Positions 19,513 to 30,243 of a stretch of DNA of 44,170 nt are shown here, one piece after another. Where the stretch lies: the NCBI GenBank assembly GCA_002917775.1, contig KZ627155.1, positions 930,680 to 974,849 on the forward strand, in the 5' to 3' direction. The first letter of the stretch is position 1. The number at the start of each line of letters is the position of its first letter. Source of the DNA: Glaciozyma antarctica PI12. Taxonomy: Eukaryota; Basidiomycota; Microbotryomycetes; Kriegeriales; Camptobasidiaceae. The notes below the pieces were generated by a model. The model saw nothing but the letters and a program-made list of their open reading frames with translations. It ran no database searches and had not been told where the DNA came from. The translations under genes and the position numbers were made by a program.

Positions 19513-21769
19513 ATGTCCGACTCTGACAGCATCCTCTCCGATATCGGGTCCGACCTAGGCTTCGATGACGCTGACGAGTCGATGGACGAAGCAGGTTCGT
19601 CGCCCTTCCCCCTCCCCCAGCTCGGCCACTGCTGACTCGCCACCGCCTTCCCTTCTCCTCTCACAGACCTCGACGACAAGTCGGCTTCGGACGCAGGCTC
19701 TATCTCCGATTCTGGGTTCAGTCCCATCAGCTCGGCGGCGAAGGGCAAGGGGAAGAGCACCGAGGTCGGGGGCGTCGATTACAAGGTCTTCAGCATCACC
19801 AAGCTCATGGAGGAGCAACAAAACGCTATCGACTACGTCAAAGATATGCTCGGGCTCAAGGTGGGTCCCTCCTTTCTTTGCTCGGACGAGGGGACGGCCG
19901 TTGGGGGAGGGCGAGCATACCGGAAGGTCCGCGCGGGTGATCAGAGCGGAAGCTGACGCGACTCGGAGTGTGCAGGCGTCTGATGCTGCAGTACTGCTTC
20001 GATACTTTGCCTGGAAGAAGGAGAAGCTCATCGAGGTGCGCCGTTCTCCCGCTGGTTCGGAACGCCCCAGCTGATGCCCCCCCCCCCCCACAGAACTACA
20101 TGGAGACCCCCGAGAAGACGCTGGCCGCTGCTGGGATCCACGAGGGAGGCGCTCAACCTCGGCTGAAGCGAGTGCGAGGATTCATCTGCGAGATCTGCTA
20201 CGAGGAGGACGGCGCGAAGGAGACGCTCGCTCTGAGCTGCGACCACCGCTGTGAGTTCTGGTCGCGCGCGTCATGAGGGGGCGGAGGAGAGCTAATGCGT
20301 TCGTTCTCCCAGTCTGCAAGGAGTGCTACTCGCACTACGTTACGTCCAAGATCATGGACGAGAGCGAAAGCCGAAGGATTCAGTGCATGGGCTCCGACTG
20401 CAACACCATCGTCGACGAGAAGACGATCGAACTCCTCGTTAGCAAGGAGACTCTCATTCGGTGCGTCCCTCTCTCCCTCCACATTACCAGCTTACTGACC
20501 CGACCCCATTACAACTACAGCTCCCTCCTCAACCGCACCTACGTCGACGACGACTCTCACCTCCGCTGGTGCCCCGCCCCCAACTGCGAGTACGCGATCG
20601 AATGCTCAGTCCCCGCCCGCTCGCTCGACGTCGTCATCCCCATCGTCGAATGCGCGTGCCACAACACGTTCTGCTTCGGCTGCGGCGAGCCCGACCACCG
20701 CCCGTGCTGCTGCCCTATCGTCAAGAGGTGGATGAAGAAGTGCGCCGACGACAGCGAGACGTCCAACTGGATTGCCGCCAACACCAAGGAGTGCCCCAAG
20801 TGCCATTCGACGATCGAGAAGAACGGAGGATGCAACGTGAGTGGGGATTTCGCGCGTGAGCGAGGCTGGCGTCGATGCGGGAGCTGACGTTCTTCTTTCC
20901 TCCCTCGCGCTTTCTACTCCTCAGCACATGGTACGTTTCAGCTTCGCTGGCAGCGTTTGCGAAAGGACCAAGCTAACGCCTCTCTTTTAGACCTGCAAGA
21001 AGTGCACTTGGGAGTGGTGCTGGGTCTGCGAAGGAACTTGGAGCGACCACGGCACGTCTTGGTACAACTGCGCCCGGTTCGAGGAGAAGGGCGACAAGAA
21101 CCAGGACGCGCAGAGCAAGTCTCGCGCCAGCCTCGAGCGATACCTCCACGTAAGCTGTCCCTTCGCTCTCGTTCCCCAAGATTGAGTTCGCTGACTCGTC
21201 GTTCCACAGTACTACAACCGCTTCGCAAACCACGAACAGTCGATTAGGCTCGAGCAGGAGCTCTACAAGGCGGCCGAAGCGAAGATGGAGGACGTCCAGC
21301 GCGCGAGCGCCCTCTCGTGGATCGAAGTTCAGTTCCTCGCCAAGGCGGTCGAGACGCTCGGCAAGTGCCGCACGGTGCTCAAGTGGACGTACGCGATGGC
21401 GTTCTACCTCGCCAAGAACAACCAGACGCAGATGTTCGAGGACAACCAGAAGTGCGTCGTCTTTTCGTCGACGTTTTCTGGAGCGGGCTGCTGATGCTGC
21501 CGACTCCTTTCGCAGTGATTTGGAGCAGGCTGTCGAGTCGCTCGCTGAGCTGATGGAGAAGCCCATTGAGGAGGAGAAGATCGCCGAGCTTCGACAGCAA
21601 GTGACCGACAAGACCGTCTACGTCGCGCGACGATGCCAAGTTCTGCTCGAGGACACGCTCAAGGGCTACGACGAGGTGCGTACCTCTCCTCTCTCCCTTC
21701 TCTGCCGCTTCTGACGCGCTTTCGCGTTCGCAGGAGCGATGGGTGTGGGCCGACCCAATGAAGCTTTGA
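19513..21769 (+). CDS. Ariadne-type RBR E3 ubiquitin ligase
   Basis: About ten exons give roughly 520 residues. The acidic N-terminus (SDSDSILSDIGSDLGFDDAD) and a UBA-like region precede RING1 (CEICYEEDGAKETLALSCDH, RFCKECY), the IBR (CPAPNCEYAIEC, CACHNTFCFGCGEPDH) and RING2 (ECPKCHSTIEKNGGCNHM, TCKKCTWEWCWVCEG). The Cys of GGCNHM corresponds to the thioester-forming catalytic Cys of HHARI-type ligases. A C-terminal Ariadne helical domain follows (RYLHYYNRFANHEQSIRLEQ, VETLGKCRTVLKWTYAMAFY). The protein ends ERWVWADPMKL. Order and length fit the Ariadne subfamily, which takes ubiquitin from an E2 onto Cys and often works with neddylated cullins. The residues HM of RING2 come from a separate 6-nt exon (20925-20930). 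A 13-C run forms the pyrimidine tract of the intron ending at 20093. Confidence 0.93.
20925..20930 (+). other. 6-nt micro-exon of the RBR ligase (codes His-Met)
   Basis: CACATG is flanked by acceptor CTCAG (to 20924) and donor GTACGT (from 20931). The introns are 88 nt (20837-20924) and 60 nt (20931-20990). Inclusion restores the invariant GGCNHMTCKKC of RING2. Confidence 0.85.
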
Positions 21770-22024
21770 TTCCGCCGGCCGGTCACTGCTGTCCCCTTTC
21801 GTCGTTCTCGCATCCCTCTCCCGCATTTGTTCTACGCCCCCTCCCGTCTCCCGACCTTGCTACCCGCTTCCACCACCTTACCCTTGCTATTCCTCTGCAC
21901 AGAGAATGATCTCTCATACCAATGAACAGCATTCGATTTGCACGCTACGAGTGTGGAGAGCGAGAGAAGGCTGTTGAAGGGTGCGGTGTTGCATTAGGTC
22001 TACAAAGCGAGCGATTGAATCCCT

Positions 22025-23059
22025 CTACAAGCCCAAGCTCCTCCCAATTCCCATCCAGCTCCGCACCTGCGTCCCCGCGCCATCAGCAGGAGTTCCTCAC
22101 GAATCACGCGTGTCGACTCACAACGAACGTCCCAAACTGCTCTGCGTCCTCCATCTTCTTTGACACAAGGTTCGAGTTCTCGAGCAGGCGGTCGATCAGC
22201 TCGAGCGTCGAGGCGGTTCGGTCGGCGGGGGAGAGCGAGGCGAGAGAGGAGGACATGAGGTGGAGTTCTGCGGCGCGCTTGCGTGAGCATCTGTGACCGA
22301 GCGAATGGGGGATCGACGTACCTGCCATTCCGTAGATCGTGCCGATGCGTGCTCGGGCTTTGTACCATTCGACCTGAGCTCGAGCCGGTCAGCTCAACGG
22401 GATCATGAGACGGCAAGAGGCTAAACGCACGCCCTGGCCTTCTCCTCCCGAGGCTTTGGAGAGATCGTGGGCGATGTGAGCGACGTGCTCGAGGTAGGGT
22501 GCCGGGGAGGGGATCGGGAGGAGAGCCGAGATGGAGGAGAGGGGGGAAGCGGTGGAGGCGCCTAGGAGCGCCAGCGCCTGCAGTACGACCAACCGGATCA
22601 GCTCCCTCCCCTTTCATACAGCGCAGGAGAAGCACTCACGTCCGGCAGCTTGTCAACAACGTTCTCGTTCCACCGCACCCGCTCCCTCAGGCCCTCCCTG
22701 ACTCCCACCTCCCCTCTCCACCCCCCACGCTCCACATGGCTCACCATCACCCTCCTCCCCTCCTCCAACCACTCCTCCACCAGCGCCTTGGCCGGACCTA
22801 ACCGCTCCTCCTCCCTCCTCGGCAATCCCGCCGCATCGGCCAACAGCTCCTCCCTCGTCAACGAGCGTTTCCGGGGCGTCGGAGGGGCAGAGGGGAAGAG
22901 GGATTGGAGGGTTTGGTGAGAGTAGCCGGGGGCGGGGGCGGTGTGAGGGGAGGGGAGGAGGACGGAGGCGGCTGAGAGGGTTTGGGTCGTGAAGCCTGAG
23001 GAGGGAACGAGAGGAAGGGCGAGGCGTAAGAGCTGTTGGGGGAGTCGAGTGGTGGCCAT
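22025..23059 (-). CDS. COQ9: Ubiquinone biosynthesis protein Coq9
   Basis: ATG at 23059 starts a mitochondrial-like N-terminus (MATTRLPQQLLRLALPLVPS). A TetR-like fold region with SGFTTQTLSAASVLL follows, then a C-terminal part with RVRWNENVVDKLPD, ALALLGAS, YLEHVAHIAHDLSKAS, EWYKARARIGTIYGMAELHL and a final amphipathic helix (FGTFVVRSWMGIGRSLGL). WY...R..IG.IY..AEL is the typical Coq9 signature. Coq9 is a lipid-binding subunit of the inner-membrane CoQ synthome that presents substrate to Coq7. A last intron near 22110-22060 brings in the C-terminal helix; without it the frame would stop at 22104. A GAC-repeat (23078-23096) lies in the leader, 19-37 nt before the start codon. Divergent from the FAD-dependent gene, 161 bases apart. 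Confidence 0.85.
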
Positions 23060-23220
23060 TCTAAGCTGCTTTTTGAGGTCGTCGTCGTCGTCGTCGCCGT
23101 TGTCGTCGCTGAAGAAGGCCAAAAACGAATGGCGAGGTCCGACCTTCTCGCGCGCGAAGTCCTTCTCCCTCCTCTTTCCTCACCGATACCAACTCAGTCG
23201 ATACCCCCAGCCTAATCAGG
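23060..23220. promoter_or_regulatory. Divergent promoter of COQ9 and the FAD-dependent gene
   Basis: 161 bases separate the two start codons. It includes the GAC-repeat in the COQ9 leader. No defined binding site is recognised. Confidence 0.4.
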
Positions 23221-25205
23221 ATGGTAAAGGATACCACAGTCAAGATCGCTGTGATCGGTACAGGGTACGCCGCTCACTCGCTCGGCTGCTAACGCGTCGC
23301 CTGTACTGACCCCCTCTCGATCCAGTCTTGCAGGCCTCACTACCGCCCACCTCCTCCAGACGCTGCCGTTCGAGTCCAAGGATGGCTCAAAAGTCAAGTT
23401 CCAGGTCCACATCTTTGACAAGGTGCGTAGGTGGGGCAGCAGGCTGAGGAGGGTGAGCTGACCGGCGACTTCATGCAGAGCGCAACCTTGGGGATGGACT
23501 CCTCTTCGGTGACAGTCAAGACGGACAGCGGCTCGTTCAGGCTTGATACGCCGATGCGATCCATCAACGGAGGTGCGTAACGAGGCTGAGACGCATCGAG
23601 AGGAGGAAGCTGATCTGGGTCCCCGCCACAGGATCTCACTCTCGGGTACTGCTCCTCTACAAGTTCGTAGGCAGCAAGCTCCGCCGATCCAACTTCTCCT
23701 ACTCCTTCTCGCGCCTACTTCAAGCTCCCAAGGCGTCCAGGCCCCCGCCAGCGTACTCTACGGACGGCACCTCCCCATCGGCACGTTCAACCTCCTCCCC
23801 GGCGGCAACGCCTCAGGATCCTCTGTTTCTGTACGAGGGAAGCAACGGGTTTAGATGGCCGCCATTGACCTTTCCCTCGACCGTCACATCGACCTTTGCC
23901 CGCCTAAAGCACCTCGGCCATCTTCTCCTCCTCGCGCTCTCCTACTTGTGAGCTTGGCGATCTCGCGGTCAAATGACAAAGCTAACTGTGATTCCTGTGC
24001 AGCCACCTCCTCTTCCTCGCCTTCTTCTATAACCTCACAGGTCTCACCGGGCGGGAGAAGAGCACCACTGGATCGTGGACGGCGCAAGCGCTCGGAATCC
24101 GCAATGTGGCGAACGAGCCGCTCGATCAGTGGTGTACTCGCCACAAGGTGTGGAAGGGGATGAGGCAGGAGGTTCTGGAGCCTCTATACGCAGCAGTATC
24201 GACGGTTGGGAGGGCAGAAGTCGGTGCACTTCCGATTGGCGAGATTCTGGACTACATCGTCGCCACGTTTGGCTCCAGCCGTGAGTTCCTTGTGCACAGC
24301 ATTCCCGCGCGTAACTGACGCATCTCTTTCGAACAGACTACGTTTCGGCCAACGGCGTTGAAGAGCTCGTCAACCTCCTCGCTAAACCTATCCCGACTTC
24401 CCAACTCCACCTCGGCACCACCATCACCTCCCTCTCCCCCACCCCTTCCTCTCCCTCGCGCACTCGACTTCACTTTGGCACCTCCCACCTCGACTTCGAC
24501 CACATTATCCTCGGCACGCAAGCGAACCAGGCTAAGGCGCTCCTAACGCTCTACCAGGCCTCGCTCTCCTCCCCCGACGAGAAAGCGCGCGAACAACCTC
24601 GCCTCGACGCCCTCGGGACGTTCATGTACGCCACGTGCCTCGTCGTCAACCACTACGACACGTCGCTCCTCCCCGCCCCTGCAGACCGGCGTGATCTCAA
24701 CCTCGTCACCTGCGCGCCAGCAGCAACCTACTCGACCGTCTCGACCCCCATGACGCTACCTCCTTCCTCGGTCCAGGCAACGCATATCATCTCCCGCACC
24801 CACCCCTCTCTCGCCAAAGCCCTTCCTCCCACCGTCGAGCTCCTGCAGACGACGAACCCGATCGTCGTGATCGACCCGAGCAAGGTCATCAGCGCGACCT
24901 GGTACGAACGCGCCATGGTCTGCCCCGCGTCGAAGCGCGTACTATCGCACTTTGTTCTTCCCAAGCCGGCGAGCTCGAGGAGGAGCGAGGCCGACTATCA
25001 GGGCCGGAATGGGATTTGGTTCGTGGGGAGCTGGTGTGCGGATGGCCTGCCGCTTCTCGAGGGGTGCGTCGAGAGCGCGGAGAGGGTGGTCGTGGCACTC
25101 GGCGGGGAGGGAGGGGGCAAAGACAGTGATACCGTTCTAGATTATCTCGCAATATACTATAGAGAAGAGGACTCGGTTCGCGAGAAAGAGTTTTGTACAG
25201 CGTAG
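23221..25205 (+). CDS. FAD-dependent amine-oxidase-like protein (predicted NAD/FAD-binding, COG2907-like)
   Basis: ATG at 23221. The N-terminus carries a dinucleotide-binding Rossmann motif (VKIAVIGTGLAGLTTAHLLQ) split by an intron after GTG. Further matches to the amine-oxidase-like family are HIFDKSATLGMDSSSVTVKT, RLDTPMRSINGGSHSRVLLL, a hydrophobic segment (GHLLLLALSY and HLLFLAFFYNLTGL), ANGVEELVNLLAKP, HLDFDHIILGTQANQAKALL and, near the end, GRNGIWFVGSWCADGLPLLE with GCVESAERVV, a typical FAD-binding C-terminal signature. At least six introns. The substrate is unknown. Bacterial relatives often sit with cyclopropane-fatty-acid synthase genes, so a lipid role is possible but unproven here. 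Its stop is 44 bases from that of the convergent MBP1-like gene. Confidence 0.8.
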
Positions 25206-25249
25206 ATTTCGTTCAATTGGCTACTGCGGCCCCCTGCTCTCCGCGACCT

Positions 25250-27702
25250 CTATACCAGCGAGCCGTCCTAGAGATAACGGTCAGCGCCAACGATGAGATC
25301 CCTCATCGCAGCTCGAAACTCACCTTGACTCTCGACAAGAATCCCGCGACCCGCGCCATATCCAATCCCGATCCATCCCTGCTCATTCACAAATCAGCTC
25401 CATCCCCACAACGACGAGAGAAGGCGACTCACGACTCCAACGCAGCCAACAAGCTCTGCAGCATCCCCTCAACCCGTTCCGGCTCGACGCCACAGCACCC
25501 AGCGACGATCCTCTGCAGCCGCGACTCATGCTCCGCGTTCCCTCCCTGCAGCGTCTCGACCCTCTGCCTCAGCAAATCGACGACGCGATCGTACCACGTC
25601 TGCAGCCGCACGAGGTGGACGAGCGAATTCCGATCCGAGTCGTCGGAGGGGAGGGGAGGGTCGGCGTCGAACTCGATTGAGATACCGGGAGGGAGGTTGG
25701 AGAGGGTCGATCCTGGTCCGCGGTACGTGAAGCTCAGTCCAGCGGAAGGAGTCGAGGGCGTTCCGTCGATCTCGGTTCGGCCGGTCCAGTCGAACGATTC
25801 CTCCTCCGCCAACGCTCTCTCGAGGTTCTTGATCCTTTGCATCTTGTCGTCCACTTGAGCGACCTGAGCTCGCCAGTGCGAGATCTGTTTCCGTTGGTCG
25901 GCGAGTTCGCGAGTCGCCGTGCCAAGTTGGGCGCGGGTGCGGTCGAGAGCGTCGGTGCGGTCTTTGACCTCGAGTGTGAAGTCGGCCGAGAGGGAGGTGA
26001 TCATGTTGGTGAGGCTGGCGATGACTTCGTGCGACTTTTCGACGGGGACGGAGAGGGTGGGAGCGCGGAGGGAGGAGATGGCTTCTTCGGCGGGCGAGAC
26101 GGCGAGATCCTGTGATCGCAATGCGAGGTCAGCTCTCGTTCGAAGCGAAAGGAGTAAGGGAAGACGACGCACGACTCCATCGACTCCGAAATCACCTGGT
26201 CGCAGTCCCAGCTTGTTCGGCTTGACCTTGTCCGCTCCGACCTCGATGAGCATCCGAACGAGTCCCTTGTTCCCCACCCTCGCCGCGATGTTGAGCGCCG
26301 TATCTCCATGCGAGTCCTGCGCGTCGACGAGGTCCTTGAACTGCCCCTTCTCGTGCCTCGCCACGTACTCGAGCACACTCTCCATGTAGTACCTCGCGCT
26401 GCTCGCTCGTCCCTTGACTCCCGCCACGAGCGCCGCATGGTGCAGAACCGTCCTCCCCATCAAATCGACAGTGCGGAGGCTCGGGCCTAGGACTTCGAGC
26501 AAGCGAGGGAACGTATCCTGATCGCTGTTGTTGGTGACGAGGACGGCGCGGATGAGGGGAGTCTCGCCGACGTTGTTGCCGCGGTACATGTCGGCGCCAA
26601 AGTTGACGAGGGCGCGGACGATCGAGATACGCGCGAGGGCAGCGGCCCAGTGCAGCGCCGTGTGGTCGTTGTCGTCGATGGGCGTGTCGGGCTCGATATC
26701 GGGAGGAAAGAGGGTGGAGAGGTCGGGGGTGGCGGAGGAGGTGGATTCGGGCTCGATGCCGAAGATGGACTTGAGGATCGTCTTGTGACGCTCGGCGCGG
26801 AGAGGGTCGTCGACGAGCGAGTGGTTCGCCGAAGGTCTGAGGGGTTTGGTCGACTGCTTGAGCTTCCAGTCGTCCATTCCAGGCGTGCCATCGTACGCGC
26901 CCATCCCTCCGTCGAGCTTCGGGCGCTTGAAGTCCTCCTGTCCGCCCGAAACGCGCGACCGCTTGCGTCCAGACGAGTCGACGCCGTTCAAGCCGCTGCC
27001 TTCGGGCGTATGGCCTTGCTCGCGAGCTCTTGAGAGAATGCTCGCAGCGTCGGCGTCTTTTCCATTCCGGGACGCGCTCGCGGAAGGACCGGCTTGACCG
27101 AGAGTACTGGGAGGAGGAGGGGCGGTGTAGTCGAAGAGCGGGGCGAGGAGATGGGAGACGCCGTGGGAGTTGGCGAGGTCGACGGCGCGTTCAAAGGGGA
27201 TCCTGCAGTAAACGTCAGCTCCCCGTCGCGGTCTCAATACTTTAAACCGTGCTCACCAAGTTCCCTGATACCTTCCGTACCCGCCCTGGACCTTCTCGTG
27301 CACCCCCATCGCGATGTCCTTCTCGAGGATCTTGGTGCGTTTGCCCTTGTCCACTCCCGCGACCTTGAGGATCTGAGTCGCGTTCATGAAGCTGTCGGTT
27401 CGGCGGCGCATGACTCCGATTCCGCGGCACATCATCTCGTAGACTGGGACGGAGGAGTAGACCGCGAGGTAGATGTACGGGTTCTTTTGCACACTGGCGT
27501 GGGCGAGACAGATCAGCTCTCGGTCCTATCGCCACGTCTCCAGTGCGCGACTGCCAGCGTCCTTTGCTACGCCTGAAAGCACAGAGACTCGTGCTTACTT
27601 GGGATTTGGGTAACTGATGCCCTGGTCGGCAATCTGAGGCGACGGCGCGAGCGAGTCGAGGCGACGAAAGTTCGGGTTCGGGTGGGTGGAGGAGGAGGCC
27701 AT
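25250..27702 (-). CDS. MBP1: Mbp1/Res-type cell-cycle transcription factor (APSES + ankyrin)
   Basis: ATG at 27702. The APSES/KilA-N DNA-binding domain covers about residues 35-140: YLAVYSSVPVYEMMCRGIGV, MRRRTDSFMNATQILKVAGV, DKGKRTKILEKDIAMGVHEK and [20 protein letters not shown]. A linker with a basic patch (GRKRSRVSG) follows, then ankyrin repeats (NDHTALHWAAALARISIVRA, VGETPLIRAV, MGRTVLHHAALV, HGDTALNIAARVGNKGLVRM) and a coiled coil (ELADQRKQISHWRAQVAQVD). Two last short exons code DGSGLDMARVAGFLSRVK and DGSLV-stop (25250), restored by canonical introns; without them the frame ends at 25429. Such proteins are the DNA-binding half of MBF/SBF and drive G1/S genes through ACGCG-type sites. 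The shared upstream region contains GACGCGA words at about 27784 and 27941, so autoregulation is possible. Confidence 0.92.
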
Positions 27703-27995
27703 GGTGGCGTGGGAGAGGGCTGGGAGTAGGTAGGACGGACGGGGTCGGAGGAAGGCGAGGCGCGACGTGCGCGCTGGTGGCTGGACGCGACTGATTCGGC
27801 GCGAGGGACTGGGCGGGAAAGGGCGGTGACGGGCTGCGAGTGGGGCGAGTGCTGTTGCTGAGAGCTTCCGACTCGACCTGTGAGAGAAGCGGCGCGAGAG
27901 GGACGAAGCCAAGGGACGCTGGAGCAGAAAAACGGCTCGGGACGCGACGACTCTTCCTCCCTCGACCACCTCTGCTTCTCTGGACTCTCTTCAAG
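27703..27995. promoter_or_regulatory. Divergent region upstream of MBP1 and of the LRR gene
   Basis: About 290 bases lie between the MBP1 start and the first certain coding sequence of the plus-strand LRR gene. No ATG occurs on the plus strand from 27704 to beyond 28120, which leaves the start of that gene unexplained. Two GACGCGA motifs are present. Confidence 0.4.
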
Positions 27996-30243
27996 CTGGA
28001 CGTTGAGAGGTATAAACCTAGGAGGGAGACTCCCAGCGATCTCAGAGCGGAACGGGAGGAGAGGAAGAAGAAGTGGGGCAACAAGCTCGACCGACTCAAC
28101 CAGGAACAACAGGTCTCGTAGGTCACAACGCGGCCTGAACGCGAGGGGAAGGGACTGAGCTGACAGCTTACCGTGTTCAGCAAGACTTCTGCAGTCAAGA
28201 TCTCCTCTGGCGGCGACATCAGCTTCAGAGACTTTGACCTCGGTCGCTCTCTCCCCCTCGTCTCACGCTCCACCCTCGACAACCACGCCTATACCCGCCG
28301 CAACCTCCCACAACTGGAAGCACAGGGAGTCCCGACCCTCTCCGCCATCTGCATCCGAATCTTTACTGGCGCCTGGAACGAGGATCGCGCGCTCATAGGA
28401 TTGACGGAAGCCCATCGCGTGTGGGTGCGGCCGATGCTGAAGGCAGTCGAGTAGGTTTGGCGACGTTGTGCTGAGTAGAAGCACATGCTGACAATCTTGC
28501 TCTGTAGAGATTCGGTCAAGCACGACGGCCCGAGGAGACTCTCCATCCTCCCGTTCAAAGTCTGGTCCGCTTTCGCCTCCACCTTCCCCCACGACATCCC
28601 CCTCCGCCGAAGGACTTATCGAGGACTGTGCGTCGATGAAGACGTCAAGGAGCTCGAGCTACTTTGCTCCTCCAACGTCGTCGGGTCGAAGGAATGGCAA
28701 ACCGCCGCCGCGCTGGAAGCTGCCAACGAATCGTACGCCCGCAGCCGAGGACGCCGTCACATTACCAAGGAGATCTACGCTCCAGCATTTTTCCTCGCCG
28801 CTCTCGACCTCGCGCAGGATACCACCTTCCGCGACGACGATATCTCCAAGCTTCGCAAGCCGCTCTCGTCATTCCTCGCCTTCCTCCGCCTCGACTACAC
28901 GCACGTTTCGGACGCCGGGATCTCATCCATCGCTCGTGTGCTCGGCGATGAGGACGAGTGCTATGAACGTCTCGAGGTTCTCTCCCTCAAGGGCCTGCGC
29001 GGAGTCACCGATTCCTCGTGTCGCAAGCTCGCCAGGCTTCCCTCGCTACGAATGCTCGGTTCGTCTCCTTCTTCCGCGACCTCTTTACTCCCACTAACTG
29101 TATTGTGAAAAAGACCTTCGCGAAACCTCCTGCACCTCGGCCTCCCACACGATCCTCAACAAGCCACCCGCCATCTCCTCCTGGCGACCCGCCCGACATC
29201 GCTCCGACATCGCACAAATCTCCCTCGAGCTAGAGCTCTTCGGCCCCTCCTACTCCCCCTCCCTCATCCTCACCTCCCTCCACCTCCTCGCCTCCTCCCC
29301 CGCCGAGAAACCCCTCCTCGTCCACCTCTCTGCCGTCCGTCGCGCGCATCCTTCGACGATCCCTTCCGTTGCAGGCGAGGAGAAGACGGCCCAAGAGCTG
29401 TACGAGGAGCAGCTGAGCCTGGCGACGCGCAACTCGAACGCATCGTACAACACGACGTACGGCGCTGTCACTTCTACGAAACGGATCTCCCAGGGTCTTC
29501 TTGCGCTCGATGAGATGGAGGAAGCGGGGAGTGGGAACTGGCGAAGTCGGGCGGATGGCGTGGCGCAGGGACAGTACGTCGGAGTCGGGAGGACGGGCGG
29601 GAGAGCAACGAAGTTATTCGATGCTGGGCGGCGGAAGTTTGCGCCGCGAGTGGAGAAGGAGGAGCCGATGAGTGATTGGGGGGATGAGGAGGGGGAAATG
29701 GAGAGGGAGGAGCTGGTGGAGAGGGAGGTGGCGCAGGCTGCGTTGCCCGCATTTTATCGCACGAAGAGCGTGCCGAGGAGTCAGAGGAAACCGGTCCTGG
29801 CGGCGTGGTCGGAGCTCATGTTGTTGAGGCATTTGCCGGTGCGGAAGCCGTTCGAACGGGTGGAGAGGAGGGAGGAGAAGGTCGTGGGAGGGGAGCGGAA
29901 GGTCGTTTATGAGGAGGGGACGAGCTTGAAGCGCAAGAGGGCTTTAGCGGACGATGGGACGTCGGCGCTCCTAGGAGGGTTCGGGAAGAAGGTCGCTTCG
30001 CAAGCTTCCTCCTCGTCGTCGATCTCGAGTTCGCCTTTTGCCTCAACGAGATCGACTCCGGCGCCAGCACCAACACCTCGGCGAGCGAATCCGTTTGCGA
30101 AGGAGGTTCGAAAGCCGTCGGTCGCCAAGGTTGTCAAGCCTGGAGTCCCGGCACCGTCCTTTGCGAAGCTCCCGCCAAGGTCGGGATTAGTGGCGTTCAA
30201 GGGTCGGAAGCAGGAGCGAGAAGGGAGAGCTGTAGCGTCGTAA
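27996..30243 (+). CDS. Leucine-rich-repeat-containing protein, start unresolved
   Basis: The coding frame is clear from LDVERYKPRRETPSDLRAER onwards, then a basic stretch (EERKKKWGNKL), then GGDISFRDFDLGRSLPLV. Introns lie near 28118-28180, 28450-28507 and 29059-29116; each restores the frame with good splice signals. A middle part (FLAFLRLDYTHVSDAGISSI, YERLEVLSLKGLRGVTDSSC, RKLARLPSLRMLDLRETSC) has leucine-rich repeats like those of Amn1/RAD7-type proteins. The C-terminal half is hydrophilic, with basic Ser/Pro/Ala-rich sequence (PAPAPTPRRANPFAKEVRKP). Length is over 600 residues. No F-box or enzyme motif is seen. No in-frame ATG exists upstream in the first certain exon, so either a distant first exon or a base difference must supply the start. 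Function unknown; possibly nuclear. Confidence 0.7.

Noticed and set aside
22104-22160. Earlier stop for Coq9 at 22104
   Set aside because: A canonical intron here leads to FVVRSWMGIGRSLGL, which matches the expected membrane-binding C-terminal helix, so 22025 is preferred.
23060-23122. Longer Coq9 N-terminus through the GAC repeat
   Set aside because: That frame would need a TTG start. The first ATG is at 23059 and gives a plausible presequence.
25429-25450. Stop at 25429 as the end of the MBP1-like protein
   Set aside because: Two further canonical introns add DGSGLDMARVAGFLSRVKDG, typical of the family's C-terminus.
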